Assembly (NCBI GenBank): GCA_945867155.1
Contig: CAMBHL010000001.1
Span: 248,001-312,000 of the forward strand
Length of the DNA: 64,000 nt
From: an uncultured Eubacteriaceae bacterium
Lineage (GTDB): Bacteria; Bacillota; Clostridia; Eubacteriales; Eubacteriaceae
Direction: 5' to 3'
Shown here in pieces: positions 43,960-53,716 of this stretch. Made by a program: the position numbers and the translations under genes. Every line of letters begins with the position of its first letter. Within the stretch, counting starts at the first letter, position 1. The notes under the pieces are model-generated. The model ran no database searches and was not told the origin of the DNA. It saw only the letters and a program-made list of their open reading frames with translations.

Positions 43960-44620
43960 AAGGTTTCACATACCGCGCCACGGCTTTCCCCAGCTGACGC
44001 TGGCTGTCTTCGGTTAAATGAATGTAATCCACGGAACACCCTTGAACGATTTCCCCGGCATCAAAAAAGGGCACCTGCTCTTTTTCAGCCAATGTCCGGT
44101 AAGCCGCCCGGAGCGCTTTGCTCTTTTGGAAAAATCCCGCGAGGGTCGTTTCGCCTAAGGCCGCGCAGTAGCCGCCCAGATAATCGTCAGAGCGCTGATC
44201 AGTCATCTTCCCGATCTGGGGCGGCGCCAGCAGGAGAATCTGCGGACTTTCACACCACCACGGCGCCCTTTTGGCCTTGTGAATCAGTTCAGCCATTCTC
44301 GCTGTGATCTGTTCAACCGAATCCGGCCGCAGGCAGTCGTTGCTGCCGAGCATCACAAATAGCCAGTCAAAGGGCGCCTGGCCTTTCATGGAAGTACTGA
44401 AAAGATCTGTCCCGTTGCCGTAATAATCCGGGAAAAGCACAGTGGACAGGGTCCGGCCTGGAAAGCCGCTGTTGACAGCTTCAACTTTCTGACCCATATC
44501 CGCTAAAGCCGACGCCATCACTTCAGGCCACCGATGGTTCTTATCGTACCGGTCTCCGCCGCCGTTTCTCGGATCGTAGCCGTACGTGTTGGAATCTCCG
44601 TAACAGATGATTTTCTTCAT
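43952..44620 (-). CDS. SGNH/GDSL-family hydrolase
   Basis: A 222-residue esterase of the SGNH fold: nucleophile serine in CYGDSNTYG, glycine block in VNSGFPGRTLS, Asn in MLGSNDCL, and the C-terminal YIHLTEDSQ with the catalytic His. There is no signal peptide, so it is likely cytoplasmic. Substrate unknown. It is the last gene of the long phoH-to-SGNH run, 15 bases after the macro-domain gene. Confidence 0.9.
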   Translation of the reverse strand: MKKIICYGDSNTYGYDPRNGGGDRYDKNHRWPEVMASALADMGQKVEAVNSGFPGRTLSTVLFPDYYGNGTDLFSTSMKGQAPFDWLFVMLGSNDCLRPDSVEQITARMAELIHKAKRAPWWCESPQILLLAPPQIGKMTDQRSDDYLGGYCAALGETTLAGFFQKSKALRAAYRTLAEKEQVPFFDAGEIVQGCSVDYIHLTEDSQRQLGKAVARYVKPFI

Positions 44621-44635
44621 GAAGTCTCCTTTTTC

Positions 44636-45163
44636 TCAATACGGATGATCCATCAAATACTGCCAGTACGCTTCGTACACCACTGGAATAATGCCAATGA
44701 CGAAGACGATAATCGGATAATCCGGATGGCTATTGATCCAGCTTCGAATGGTTTCGATGGCTAAAGGCGCCGCTTTCTCGATGGGGAATTCCCCGCCGCC
44801 GCAGCTGATCGCCGGAATGACCACCTGGTGCAGATCGTGATCTTTAACGAGTTCCAAAATATTCAGATAACAGGCGGCCAAATCCCGCATATCCTGGGTT
44901 TTGCCGGTATATTTCGGACCGCAGGTGAAAATAATATGATCGGCATCGCTGTGAAAACCGTCTGTCATCACCGCTTCTCCGGTGTTAAGATGGCCGATTT
45001 TCCGGCACGCTTCGATCAATTCTTTGCCGCCGGCTTTGCGAATGGCCTGATCGGTGAGGCCTTGACCGGAAAGGTCCGGATCGGTCGGGTCGACGATGCA
45101 CGGGACATTAAGTTCTGCCACGCTGCCCCGGCGCACCACAATTCTGCCAATAGGATTTTTCAT
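44636..45163 (-). CDS. Divergent macro-domain protein
   Basis: A 175-residue macro-domain protein. Order and spacing match, for example IVDPTDPDLSGQGLTDQAI, HIIFTCGPKY and VIPAISCGGGEFP. However, the ADP-ribose site is altered: the usual IVNAAN reads IVDPTD (both Asn replaced), and the usual GDI near the N-terminus is GSV. Standard macro domains bind or hydrolyse ADP-ribose derivatives; this one may have another ligand. It follows the tandem Nudix gene by 20 bases, so a nucleotide-diphosphate-sugar theme is plausible. Confidence 0.75.
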   Translation of the reverse strand: MKNPIGRIVVRRGSVAELNVPCIVDPTDPDLSGQGLTDQAIRKAGGKELIEACRKIGHLNTGEAVMTDGFHSDADHIIFTCGPKYTGKTQDMRDLAACYLNILELVKDHDLHQVVIPAISCGGGEFPIEKAAPLAIETIRSWINSHPDYPIIVFVIGIIPVVYEAYWQYLMDHPY

Positions 45164-45183
45164 ATTCTATGCCACCTTCCCTC

Positions 45184-46281
45184 TTATCTCTGCTTTGTTC
45201 TATTATACCGAAATCCCTTTCCGTCTTCTGCTAAAGTCTTTCCTTTTCCCCGTAATATTTCATCTTTCACCATGTCGAATTCATCCATATGAATACAATT
45301 CGGAATGCTTTGATCCGAAATCCCCTGGCGCGCGGCCTTTAAATCAAACCATTTGACCAAAGCGACTTCGCTTTCCTGCAGCTTCAATTCTTTTAAATCA
45401 AAGGCCTTGAAGCAAAGATACACCGTGCTGAGTTCCTGATCCACAAAGGGTTTGCCGTGAAACCGGGCAGAAAACCCCGCGCGGTGGGTACCGATTTTAA
45501 TCAGATCCGACGGAACGACGCTCAGCCCCAGTTCTTCGCCGACTTCCCGAACTGCTGCCTGAATCGGCGTCTCCCCTGAAGGGATGTGTCCGGCTGACGA
45601 AATGTCGTAGCGTCCGGGGTTGGAATCCTTGACGGCTGATCTTTTCTGAAGGAGGACTTGCCATTTTCCCTGATGCTCTCGCAAAAACCAGATGTGCACC
45701 GTACCGTGGAGACTGCCGTCCCTGTGACAGACGTTGCGCTCTCTGACGATTCCGGTTTTCTGGCCCGATTCGTCGAGAACGTCAAACAGTTCCATATCGC
45801 GGCCGTCCTGAACCGCAGAACACAGGCGTCCGTTTCCATCGTAAACCAGCTTTAATGAAAAGAAATCCGGATCTTCTAGGATCAATCGAAAGAAAATGCG
45901 GTCGCCTTCCCAGAGATTAAGTTTTAAGACTTCTTCTTTGGGCACCCATTTAAGCTCCCCCTCGTCGCAGTCGTGAAGGGTCCCAGTAAAGGCATCGGAC
46001 GTGTAGAGATGCATGTATTCGGTCACGCCGTCGCCGGAAATAAAGGTGACGATCCCCTGGAAGTGCCACTTTGTAAGCGTCAGCCCCGTTTCCTCCCGCA
46101 CTTCCCGGAGCAGACAGTCTTCGGGGCTTTCGTCTTTCTCAAAATGTCCGCCGATGCCGATCCATTTACCGTGATTGACGTCGTGGTGTTTTTTAACCCG
46201 GTGGAGCATCAGAATCTGATGCGTCTCAGGATCTTCGATGTAGACCAGGGTTGAAAGAGAAGCTTTGTAATGTTCGCCCAT
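45184..46281 (-). CDS. Tandem double-Nudix hydrolase
   Basis: A 365-residue protein with two complete Nudix boxes: G45-x5-E51-x7-REVREETGL in a MutT-type first domain, and G231-x5-E237-x7-REVGEELGL in a second domain resembling the IDI/YfcD type (ELFDVLDESGQKTG leads in). Both boxes keep all catalytic residues. Substrates may be oxidised nucleotides for the first and an unknown diphosphate for the second. It starts 9 bases after mnmA and precedes the macro-domain gene. Confidence 0.87.
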   Translation of the reverse strand: MGEHYKASLSTLVYIEDPETHQILMLHRVKKHHDVNHGKWIGIGGHFEKDESPEDCLLREVREETGLTLTKWHFQGIVTFISGDGVTEYMHLYTSDAFTGTLHDCDEGELKWVPKEEVLKLNLWEGDRIFFRLILEDPDFFSLKLVYDGNGRLCSAVQDGRDMELFDVLDESGQKTGIVRERNVCHRDGSLHGTVHIWFLREHQGKWQVLLQKRSAVKDSNPGRYDISSAGHIPSGETPIQAAVREVGEELGLSVVPSDLIKIGTHRAGFSARFHGKPFVDQELSTVYLCFKAFDLKELKLQESEVALVKWFDLKAARQGISDQSIPNCIHMDEFDMVKDEILRGKGKTLAEDGKGFRYNRTKQR

Positions 46282-46290
46282 CGTCTGCTC

Positions 46291-47436
<1,146 letters not shown>

Positions 47437-47441
47437 TCATT

Positions 47442-48041
47442 TTATTCAATCGTATAGTCGTCATAGCCTTTCCGGTCTTTTTCAATCTGCTTTTCCGTCT
47501 GATGCATGGCGGCAGATCGGTTCAACAGATAGCCGCCAAAGACAATGAGCAGGACGGCGAAAATCAAAACGATGATCTGTGCCGTCTGATGGGGATTGAA
47601 TGCTGCAAGAATCCCGAAGACGATTAAAAGAATGCCGACAATGGTGCGGCTTGCCAGATGTTCATCGCCGCGGTTGTTGATCAACATGCCGATGCCGGCG
47701 ATGAATGCCCAGAGCGCTAGCAGAAAAATAAAAAAGCTTAAGAAAAAGCCCGGCATCAGTGCCAGGAAAAAGCCGATGATCAAATTGACCAAGGCCTGGC
47801 TCGAAATGATGAACCCTGAAATCGGGTCCCGAAGACTTAAGATTAAATAGCAGAAGCCAATGATGAGCCGTTCCAGGCCGATGAGGCGAATGATGATGGT
47901 CAGTGTTCTAAAGCCCGGGATCACGGCGATCAGCGCGCCGAGGACGATCATCAGAATCCCTTCGATGAGCATCATCCACCAATGGCCATAAAACCTCTCA
48001 AGAAATCCAAATTTGTGTGTCTCTTTATGATTTGAAAACAT
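47442..48041 (-). CDS. DUF308 (HdeD-like) membrane protein
   Basis: A 199-residue protein with six predicted membrane segments of the HdeD/DUF308 type (for example MLIEGILMIVLGALIAVIPG and TIVGILLIVFGILAAFNP) and a charged cytoplasmic tail. HdeD is linked to acid resistance in E. coli; the role in Bacillota is unknown. It lies between the acidic membrane protein gene and mnmA. Confidence 0.8.
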   Translation of the reverse strand: MFSNHKETHKFGFLERFYGHWWMMLIEGILMIVLGALIAVIPGFRTLTIIIRLIGLERLIIGFCYLILSLRDPISGFIISSQALVNLIIGFFLALMPGFFLSFFIFLLALWAFIAGIGMLINNRGDEHLASRTIVGILLIVFGILAAFNPHQTAQIIVLIFAVLLIVFGGYLLNRSAAMHQTEKQIEKDRKGYDDYTIE

Positions 48042-48058
48042 GTTCTTCTCCTGTTTTG

Positions 48059-49378
48059 TTACGGAATGATCGACGATACCCAGCTGTTGAGCTGATTCAC
48101 CGCCTGTTCCAATACGGTATTGCTCCCACTGCTGTCAGATTGATCGGATGTACTTTGATCCGTCGACGTGCTGCTGGTGGTATCTGAGCTTGTGTCAGTA
48201 CTCGTATCGGAACTCGTATCCGGCGTGTTCTGCACATTCTGACCGGTGCTCTGCTGATGCTTGTTTTTTAGGGAAGTGAAGGTCTGTCTGTTGATGCCGG
48301 TATTGACCCCGATGAAGCCCAGCCAGATAAACAAGAAGTACGCGACGCCGAGGACCGTCGCCAGCACGCGTTTTCCTCCATTGAAACGCTTGTAGTGCCA
48401 AATCAGATAAATCCCCAAGGGCGGAAAAAGCACCAGCATGAGAATCAAAAACCACGTTTTTTCAGTGAGGGCTTCCCATTTTTCTCTAAAGGTCGCGGGC
48501 TCTTCCGCTTCTTCTTCGTCTGAATATCTGCCGTCCCCTTCATCTTCTTCTCCGTAATTGTACGCCGCATCATAATCGGCATCATAATCTTCGCCGTAAT
48601 CGCCGTAATCGTACGCAGCTGCCTCATCTTCATCGCAGACCGCTTCGGGATCATCAGCATAACCCTCGTCTGTGTAGGCTTCATCGGCATAGGGATTGCC
48701 CGTCTCTTCGCCGTCATAAAAAGCTTCTCCTTCGTCATCCGGCGCGTAAGCCGCTTCGTAGGGATTGCCCTCGTCTATTTCTTCTTCAAAGGGCAAATCA
48801 TAATTCGTGTTGTCGTCCTGATCATAAACACCGTCATCGGTATCATAGGCCTGCCCTTGTCTGCCTGCATTCGAGCCGTGGAGAAAAGAAGCCGGCGCAA
48901 TGCGCGTCGCCTCGGGATCGTCATCCCAATTTCGGGTATCCGGCACCACACGGGTTTTTTCTGCGTCTTCGTACGCGGCTTCTTCTTCCGTCGCCTGCTG
49001 CCGTTCCGCGTGTGCCTTGCGGTACGCTTGTTCAAAGGCCGTCTGTCCGTCCATCGCAGAAGAAGGCGTTTGTCTGTTGTCATAATGCTGTTTTGAAGCG
49101 GCCTGACGCTGACTCGGCCAGACATTCTGCATGACTTCCGTCACACAGGATTTAAACCATTTGAGCACTTCTCCTGAAGTCGATTCAATGTGCAGATAAA
49201 CGCGGTCTGATCCCTTCGGCGACAATTCAATTAAAATGTCGTCCGCGCCGTATTCTGCCAGGATCAGCCGGCGGTGATTGCGTACGCGGACTCTCGTGAA
49301 ATCGCCGTCCTGAAGGGCTTCAACGCAGCCCTCTGACCATTGTTCCAATTCTCCCGGTGCGGACAGATTTTCTATCAT
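48059..49378 (-). CDS. Acidic, mostly disordered membrane protein
   Basis: A 439-residue protein I cannot assign. Residues 1 to about 95 form a folded domain (TRVRVRNHRRLILAEYGADD; RVYLHIESTSGEVLKWF). Residues 100-300 are a very acidic, Tyr/Asp/Glu/Ala-rich low-complexity stretch with irregular copies of YADE, TDEGYADD and YDADYD. Two membrane segments follow (FLILMLVLFPPLGIYLIW; VLATVLGVAYFLFIWLGFIG), and the end is a Ser/Thr/Asp-rich tail. Two matching short motifs, EKTRVVP and EATRIAP, resemble phosphothreonine/FHA-type sites; this is speculation. It sits between recO and the DUF308 gene. Confidence 0.75.
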   Translation of the reverse strand: MIENLSAPGELEQWSEGCVEALQDGDFTRVRVRNHRRLILAEYGADDILIELSPKGSDRVYLHIESTSGEVLKWFKSCVTEVMQNVWPSQRQAASKQHYDNRQTPSSAMDGQTAFEQAYRKAHAERQQATEEEAAYEDAEKTRVVPDTRNWDDDPEATRIAPASFLHGSNAGRQGQAYDTDDGVYDQDDNTNYDLPFEEEIDEGNPYEAAYAPDDEGEAFYDGEETGNPYADEAYTDEGYADDPEAVCDEDEAAAYDYGDYGEDYDADYDAAYNYGEEDEGDGRYSDEEEAEEPATFREKWEALTEKTWFLILMLVLFPPLGIYLIWHYKRFNGGKRVLATVLGVAYFLFIWLGFIGVNTGINRQTFTSLKNKHQQSTGQNVQNTPDTSSDTSTDTSSDTTSSTSTDQSTSDQSDSSGSNTVLEQAVNQLNSWVSSIIP

Positions 49379-49393
49379 ATCAATCTCCTTATG

Positions 49394-50155
49394 CTAATTC
49401 TGTGCGGCTTTCTGACCGGTCAGCTCTTGATAAAACCGAAAGCTTTTCGTCGGATGTCCCAGCTGCGCCACAATGTAGCGGTCCATGAGTTTTAGTCCCT
49501 TCTGGACATTGGCCGCTTCCCATTTTTTGTGGCAAATGGTTTTGATGGGCAGCTGCATCCAGTCCCGCATATCTTGAAGCAGGGGCTGATCGATGGGTTT
49601 GTCGCCGGGCCTGAAGCACGACTGGCAGACCGTGCCGCCGTCTGGAATCGAAAAGCCTGTAAGTGCTTCTTCGCGGGCGCCGCAGCGCACGCATCGGGTG
49701 AGCACTGGCCCCAGTCCCTGAATGCGCATCAGTTTGAGCTGAAAACAGACGGCCAGCGCCTCGTCATTTTGAGCCAGGCCTTCAGACCAGTAATAAAAAA
49801 TATGGGTGACAGCCTTGAGCATTTCCGGATCGCCCTGATAAAAATCGTAAAAATCGTCTAAAAGCTCTGCAATGTAAGAAGCCAGCGTCATTTTGATGAC
49901 GTCGCCCCGCAGGGGATAAAAGGATTCGATCAGCGTCCCGTCCGAAATATTCGCAAAATTTTTGCCTTCAAAATACATGAAGCGCGCGTAGGCAAACAGT
50001 TGGGTCACACTGCGCAGGGAGCCTTTGCGTCTCCGGGCACCCCGGGCAATGGCGCGCTGTTTCCCGTATTTTTCCGTAAACAGGGTCAGCAGCTTGTCGT
50101 TGTCCTGGTACGGAGACTCCCTGATAACCAGAGCGTTCGTTTTGACCGATGCCAT
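49394..50155 (-). CDS. recO: DNA repair protein RecO
   Basis: A 253-residue protein with the N-terminal OB fold (TNALVIRESPYQDNDKLLTLF) and a four-cysteine zinc site (CVRCGA and CQSC). RecO anneals single strands and loads RecA with RecR. It follows era by 3 bases, an arrangement conserved in Bacillota. Confidence 0.95.
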   Translation of the reverse strand: MASVKTNALVIRESPYQDNDKLLTLFTEKYGKQRAIARGARRRKGSLRSVTQLFAYARFMYFEGKNFANISDGTLIESFYPLRGDVIKMTLASYIAELLDDFYDFYQGDPEMLKAVTHIFYYWSEGLAQNDEALAVCFQLKLMRIQGLGPVLTRCVRCGAREEALTGFSIPDGGTVCQSCFRPGDKPIDQPLLQDMRDWMQLPIKTICHKKWEAANVQKGLKLMDRYIVAQLGHPTKSFRFYQELTGQKAAQN

Positions 50156-50158
50156 GAC

Positions 50159-51064
50159 TTAATACCGATATCCCAGATCTTTAAGGGCCCAGTCGTCGTC
50201 CCGCCATTTCGGCCGGACTTTCACCCACAGCTGAAGATTCACCTTTTTGCCTAAAAACCCTTCGATTTCCTGCCGGGCATCGCTGCCGATTTTTTTCAGC
50301 ATGGCGCCGCCTTTGCCGATGATGATGCCTTTGTGGCTCTTCTTTTCACACTCAATATCCGCTTCGATATCGACGACGGTTTTGCCGTGCTTGCCCTTTC
50401 GGTCATGCATTTTGGTCACTTCCACCGCGATGCCGTGGGGCACTTCATCCCGCAGGTATTTTAAGGCCTTTTCCCGGATGATTTCAGAGGCGATAAAGCG
50501 TTCGCTCTTATCAATCACCATGTCGTCCGGGAAATACATGGGCCCTTCGGGAAGCAGCTCCTGAATGCGGCGAATCAGGGCGTCAACGCCGTCGGATTTG
50601 ACGGCTGACACCGCCATGATATCGGCAAAAATGCCCTGCTTTTTCGCCCAGTCCATCTTTTCAAGGAGCGCGCTTTTGGGAATCTGGTCGATTTTGTTGA
50701 GCACTAAAATCACAGGTGCTTTTTTCTTTTGGATGATCTTTTGGATATACTGATCTTCCGGGGTTATTTTTTTAAGCGCGCTGTCCATCAAATACAGGGC
50801 CACGTCGACATCTTCCAGGGTGTCATTGATCGCCTGCTTCATCGCCTCATCGAGGCGGTTGTTCGGACGGTGCACCCCCGGGGTGTCGACAAAAACCATT
50901 TGACTGGCCGCATCTGTCCGGATGCAGCGAATGGCATTTCGCGTTGTCTGGGGTCTGGGAGAGGTAATGACCAGCTTTTCTCCCATTAAGGCGTTTAACA
51001 ATGTCGATTTCCCCGCGTTGGGCCGTCCAATCAGCGCCACTAAACCTGATTTAAATGCACTCAC
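50159..51064 (-). CDS. era: GTPase Era
   Basis: A 301-residue GTPase for 16S rRNA maturation and 30S assembly. G1 is GRPNAGKSTLLN, G3 is DTPGVHRP, G4 is NKID, and the C-terminal KH domain contains GIIIGKGGAMLKKIG. It lies between dgkA and recO, a conserved order. Confidence 0.97.
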   Translation of the reverse strand: MSAFKSGLVALIGRPNAGKSTLLNALMGEKLVITSPRPQTTRNAIRCIRTDAASQMVFVDTPGVHRPNNRLDEAMKQAINDTLEDVDVALYLMDSALKKITPEDQYIQKIIQKKKAPVILVLNKIDQIPKSALLEKMDWAKKQGIFADIMAVSAVKSDGVDALIRRIQELLPEGPMYFPDDMVIDKSERFIASEIIREKALKYLRDEVPHGIAVEVTKMHDRKGKHGKTVVDIEADIECEKKSHKGIIIGKGGAMLKKIGSDARQEIEGFLGKKVNLQLWVKVRPKWRDDDWALKDLGYRY

Positions 51065-51085
51065 CTTTACCTCACTTTTCTAAAC

Positions 51086-51442
51086 TCAAAATAAAGCCAG
51101 CACCTTTGGCGCAAAGATCAAAATGCCGACGATGACCGAAATAATGGCCATGCACAAAACCGCTGCGGCCGCCGTATCTTTTGCAATCTTAGCCAGATGG
51201 TTAAATTCCTCGGTGTAGAGATCCACCAGTGTTTCAACTGCGGTGTTGATGACCTCCAAAATCATCACAAAGCCGATGACCAGCACCAAAGCCAGCCATT
51301 CAGCGTGACTTACATGGAAAATAAACCCCAATGCGATGGCGATGGCGGCCATGACAGAATGGATGCGCATATTGGGCTGGGTTTTGAGCACATAGCCAAG
51401 CCCTTCAAAGGCGTAATGAAAACTTTTTCTCAAACGTCTCAT
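51086..51442 (-). CDS. dgkA: Diacylglycerol/undecaprenol kinase
   Basis: A 118-residue membrane kinase with three membrane segments and the signature EVINTAVETLVDLYTEEFNHLAKIAKD (ends only: EVINTAVETLVDL and HLAKIAKD). In Bacillota this enzyme phosphorylates undecaprenol for cell-wall carrier recycling. I chose ATG 51442 (MRRLRKSFHYAFEG); longer frames reach into ybeY. It sits between ybeY and era. Confidence 0.93.
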   Translation of the reverse strand: MRRLRKSFHYAFEGLGYVLKTQPNMRIHSVMAAIAIALGFIFHVSHAEWLALVLVIGFVMILEVINTAVETLVDLYTEEFNHLAKIAKDTAAAAVLCMAIISVIVGILIFAPKVLALF

Positions 51443-51456
51443 GATATTTCTCTTTT

Positions 51457-51945
51457 CTAAATGGGCTGGGGCGCGTCCACATCGCCAATGACGGCTTTTT
51501 CCCGCGCCCGCATTTTCTGCTTGTCCGCCGCTTCCATATGATCGTAACCCAAAAGATGCAGCATCGAGTGGACGGTCAGATAACACATTTCCCGTTTAAA
51601 GCCGGTGCCGTACATCTTCCCTTGTTTTTCTGCCCGGGCCGGATTTAAAACGATATCGCCTAAAAGAACGGGAATATCTGACGGTGCCGACAGCACGGCC
51701 TGATCTTCCGGGAAATTGTACATTGGAAACGAAAGCACATCCGTTTCCCGATCCACGTTTCGGTATTCGGCGTTAAGTTTGTGAATGGTGTCAGGGGTGA
51801 CCCAGGTCAGCGACACTTCGTAGTCGTTCAAATCCAAATCAACGCCCTCAGTCTTTAATGTCTTTTCAATGTAGCGGCGCATCAGCGGAAGCCATGCTTC
51901 TTCTTCTTGATAGGCGGTCTGATTTTCAAAGTCAATTTCAATCAT
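51457..51945 (-). CDS. ybeY: Endoribonuclease YbeY
   Basis: A 162-residue metalloprotein for rRNA maturation and ribosome quality control. The zinc motif HSMLHLLGYDH is complete and YRNVDRETDVLSFPM is the other signature. The start at ATG 51945 has an AAGAGGAAG site and overlaps the end of the PhoH-like gene by 8 bases. Confidence 0.95.
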   Translation of the reverse strand: MIEIDFENQTAYQEEEAWLPLMRRYIEKTLKTEGVDLDLNDYEVSLTWVTPDTIHKLNAEYRNVDRETDVLSFPMYNFPEDQAVLSAPSDIPVLLGDIVLNPARAEKQGKMYGTGFKREMCYLTVHSMLHLLGYDHMEAADKQKMRAREKAVIGDVDAPQPI

Positions 51946-52996
51946 AATGCTTCCTCTTGTGAGATGGTTTTTTCTGATGCTTTTGATCTGAAGTTTCACC
52001 TTCACCTTTTTCTTCATCCGGCTGGTGTTTGTCCTGGAACATCTGATCGTATTTTTCATAAGCTTCGATGATCCGCTGGACTAGTCTGTGGCGAACCACA
52101 TCGGAATAATCAAAATCGATAAAGGCGATGTCCTTGATGCCCCGAAGCACCCGCTGGGCTTCGATGAGTCCGGAGCGTTTTCCAGAGGGCAGGTCGATCT
52201 GGGTAATATCCCCGGTCACGATCACCTTAGAGCCCGCGCCGAAACGGGTCAGAAACATTTTCATCTGAGCCGGCGTCGTGTTCTGGGCTTCATCCAAAAT
52301 GATATAGGCATTTTCGAGGGTCCGGCCGCGCATGTACGCCAAAGGCGCCACTTCGATGAGTCCTTTTTCCATATTGCGCTCAAAGGCTTCCGGCCCCATG
52401 ATTTCAAACAAGGCATCGTAGAGAGGGCGCAGATAAGGGTCGACCTTGTCCTGGAGGTCCCCGGGCAGAAAGCCGAGCTTTTCGCCGGCTTCAACCGCCG
52501 GACGCGTCAGAATCAGCCGGGTGACGTCTCCGTTTTTAAAAGCCGTGATGGCCATCGCCATCGCCAGATAAGTCTTGCCGGTGCCCGCCGGTCCGATGCC
52601 GAAGACAATGTCGTTGTGGCGGATGGCTTCGATGTAGCGGTGCTGGCCCAGGGTTTTGGCCTTGATGGGCTTGCCCCGAGTCGTGAAGCAGATGATGTCA
52701 TCCATCATCTTGGCATACTGCCCGTTGACACCCTTCATCCGCATTTCGATGAGGTAATGGGTCGTGTCCGCGCTGATGACTTTGTCTTTCTTGATCACTT
52801 CAACCATGTCGCCGATCGTGGCCAATGCGCCATCGACGCCGGGGGCTTCCCCCGTCACTGAAAGCTTCGAATCCCTGACGTTGACATGAACCCCGAAGCT
52901 TTTTTCAATCTGAGCCATATTGCGGTCGTATTCCCCAAAAAGCGGGGTCAGGATCTCTGACGAATCGATTAATATTTCTCGTTTAACTTTTTCCAA
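51938..52996 (-). CDS. PhoH-like ATPase
   Basis: A 352-residue protein with an N-terminal KH-like region and a P-loop ATPase domain: GPAGTGKTYLAMAMA, ILDEAQNTTPAQMKMFLTR and VTGDITQIDLP. The C-terminal 35 residues are a charged tail rich in Lys, His, Glu and Asp. PhoH2/YbeZ proteins act with YbeY in RNA metabolism, and here ybeY overlaps it. It opens the operon that runs to the SGNH gene. Confidence 0.93.
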   Translation of the reverse strand: MEKVKREILIDSSEILTPLFGEYDRNMAQIEKSFGVHVNVRDSKLSVTGEAPGVDGALATIGDMVEVIKKDKVISADTTHYLIEMRMKGVNGQYAKMMDDIICFTTRGKPIKAKTLGQHRYIEAIRHNDIVFGIGPAGTGKTYLAMAMAITAFKNGDVTRLILTRPAVEAGEKLGFLPGDLQDKVDPYLRPLYDALFEIMGPEAFERNMEKGLIEVAPLAYMRGRTLENAYIILDEAQNTTPAQMKMFLTRFGAGSKVIVTGDITQIDLPSGKRSGLIEAQRVLRGIKDIAFIDFDYSDVVRHRLVQRIIEAYEKYDQMFQDKHQPDEEKGEGETSDQKHQKKPSHKRKHYD

Positions 52997-53011
52997 ATTA
53001 CTCCCCTATTC

Positions 53012-53611
53012 CTATAAAGCCGGCGGGACAAACCCGCAGATCAAGCCGAAATCCTCGATCAATTTAATTTTCACTACCGCTGCCGGCGCGCTTTCAAAAT
53101 GCCAGGTCAAATCGTCCGGGAACGCACAGAGCACCGCGAGAGCGGCTCTGACGATCCCACCGTGGGTGACGCAGGCAATATTGGCTGCATCTGGATATGC
53201 TTGCTTTATCTTCTCCCAAAATCCTTTAAAACGGCTTTTAACTTCCTGGAAGCTTTCGCCTCCAGGCAGCCTGTAATGATCAAAATCGGACAGCCAGCGC
53301 TGCCAGACTTCCGGCGACTTTGCATGGGCTTCCTCTGCTGTCAGGCCGTCGAAAAGGCCAAAATACATCTCTCTTAAGCGTTCATCTGCCACGACAGGCA
53401 GGCTGTTTTGATTGGCGAGGGCTTCTGCCAACGCCAGGGTCCGCCCGCTCGGGCTGCTGTAAACCGCATCGAAGGTGATCGGAGAAAGGCGCTTTAATGT
53501 TTCAAGCTGCTGATGCTCTCCCCTTTCAGTTAATGGCGACTCCGTGACGCCCAGATAGCGTTTTTCTACATTGCCCTGGGTTTGGGCATGCCTGATGATA
53601 TAGATATTCAT
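53012..53611 (-). CDS. Histidine phosphatase family protein
   Basis: A 199-residue phosphoglycerate-mutase-like phosphatase. The catalytic motif is IYIIRHAQTQGNVEKRY, with SPLTERGEHQ, YSSPSGRTLALAEAL and the second His in VTHGGIVRAAL. Possible roles include alpha-ribazole phosphatase or a sugar phosphatase. Two ATGs are available (53617 and 53611). The second lies six bases after a TATAAT box and there is no ribosome site, so I favour a leaderless start at 53611. Confidence 0.87.
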   Translation of the reverse strand: MNIYIIRHAQTQGNVEKRYLGVTESPLTERGEHQQLETLKRLSPITFDAVYSSPSGRTLALAEALANQNSLPVVADERLREMYFGLFDGLTAEEAHAKSPEVWQRWLSDFDHYRLPGGESFQEVKSRFKGFWEKIKQAYPDAANIACVTHGGIVRAALAVLCAFPDDLTWHFESAPAAVVKIKLIEDFGLICGFVPPAL

Positions 53612-53617
53612 GATCAT

Positions 53618-53623
53618 ATTATA
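53618..53623 (-). promoter_or_regulatory. -10 box of a probably leaderless promoter
   Basis: TATAAT on the minus strand is followed by six bases and ATG 53611. The first ATG (53617) directly abuts the -10 box and would lie upstream of any normal transcription start. Confidence 0.5.
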
Positions 53624-53663
53624 ACGAATCCGTGCTGAAAAATAAACGGATAACGCGACTTTA

Positions 53664-53700
53664 CAAAAAAACTCCTGTACCGGAAAATCCGGACAGGAGT
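53664..53700 (-). terminator. Terminator of the ATP synthase operon
   Basis: A stem of 12-13 base pairs (53671-53683 with 53689-53700, with one bulge) is followed on the minus strand by seven T, 17 bases beyond the atpC stop. Confidence 0.9.
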
Positions 53701-53716
53701 GATAGAGATGCCTTTA

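Noticed and set aside
48540-48800. DNA repeat in the acidic protein gene as a tandem repeat array
   Set aside because: The units vary in length and sequence. The pattern follows from biased codons for Asp, Glu, Tyr and Ala rather than a true tandem repeat.
51442-51586. Extended start for diacylglycerol kinase
   Set aside because: The extra 48 residues overlap ybeY in another frame and show no membrane or family features. ATG 51442 gives the normal family N-terminus.
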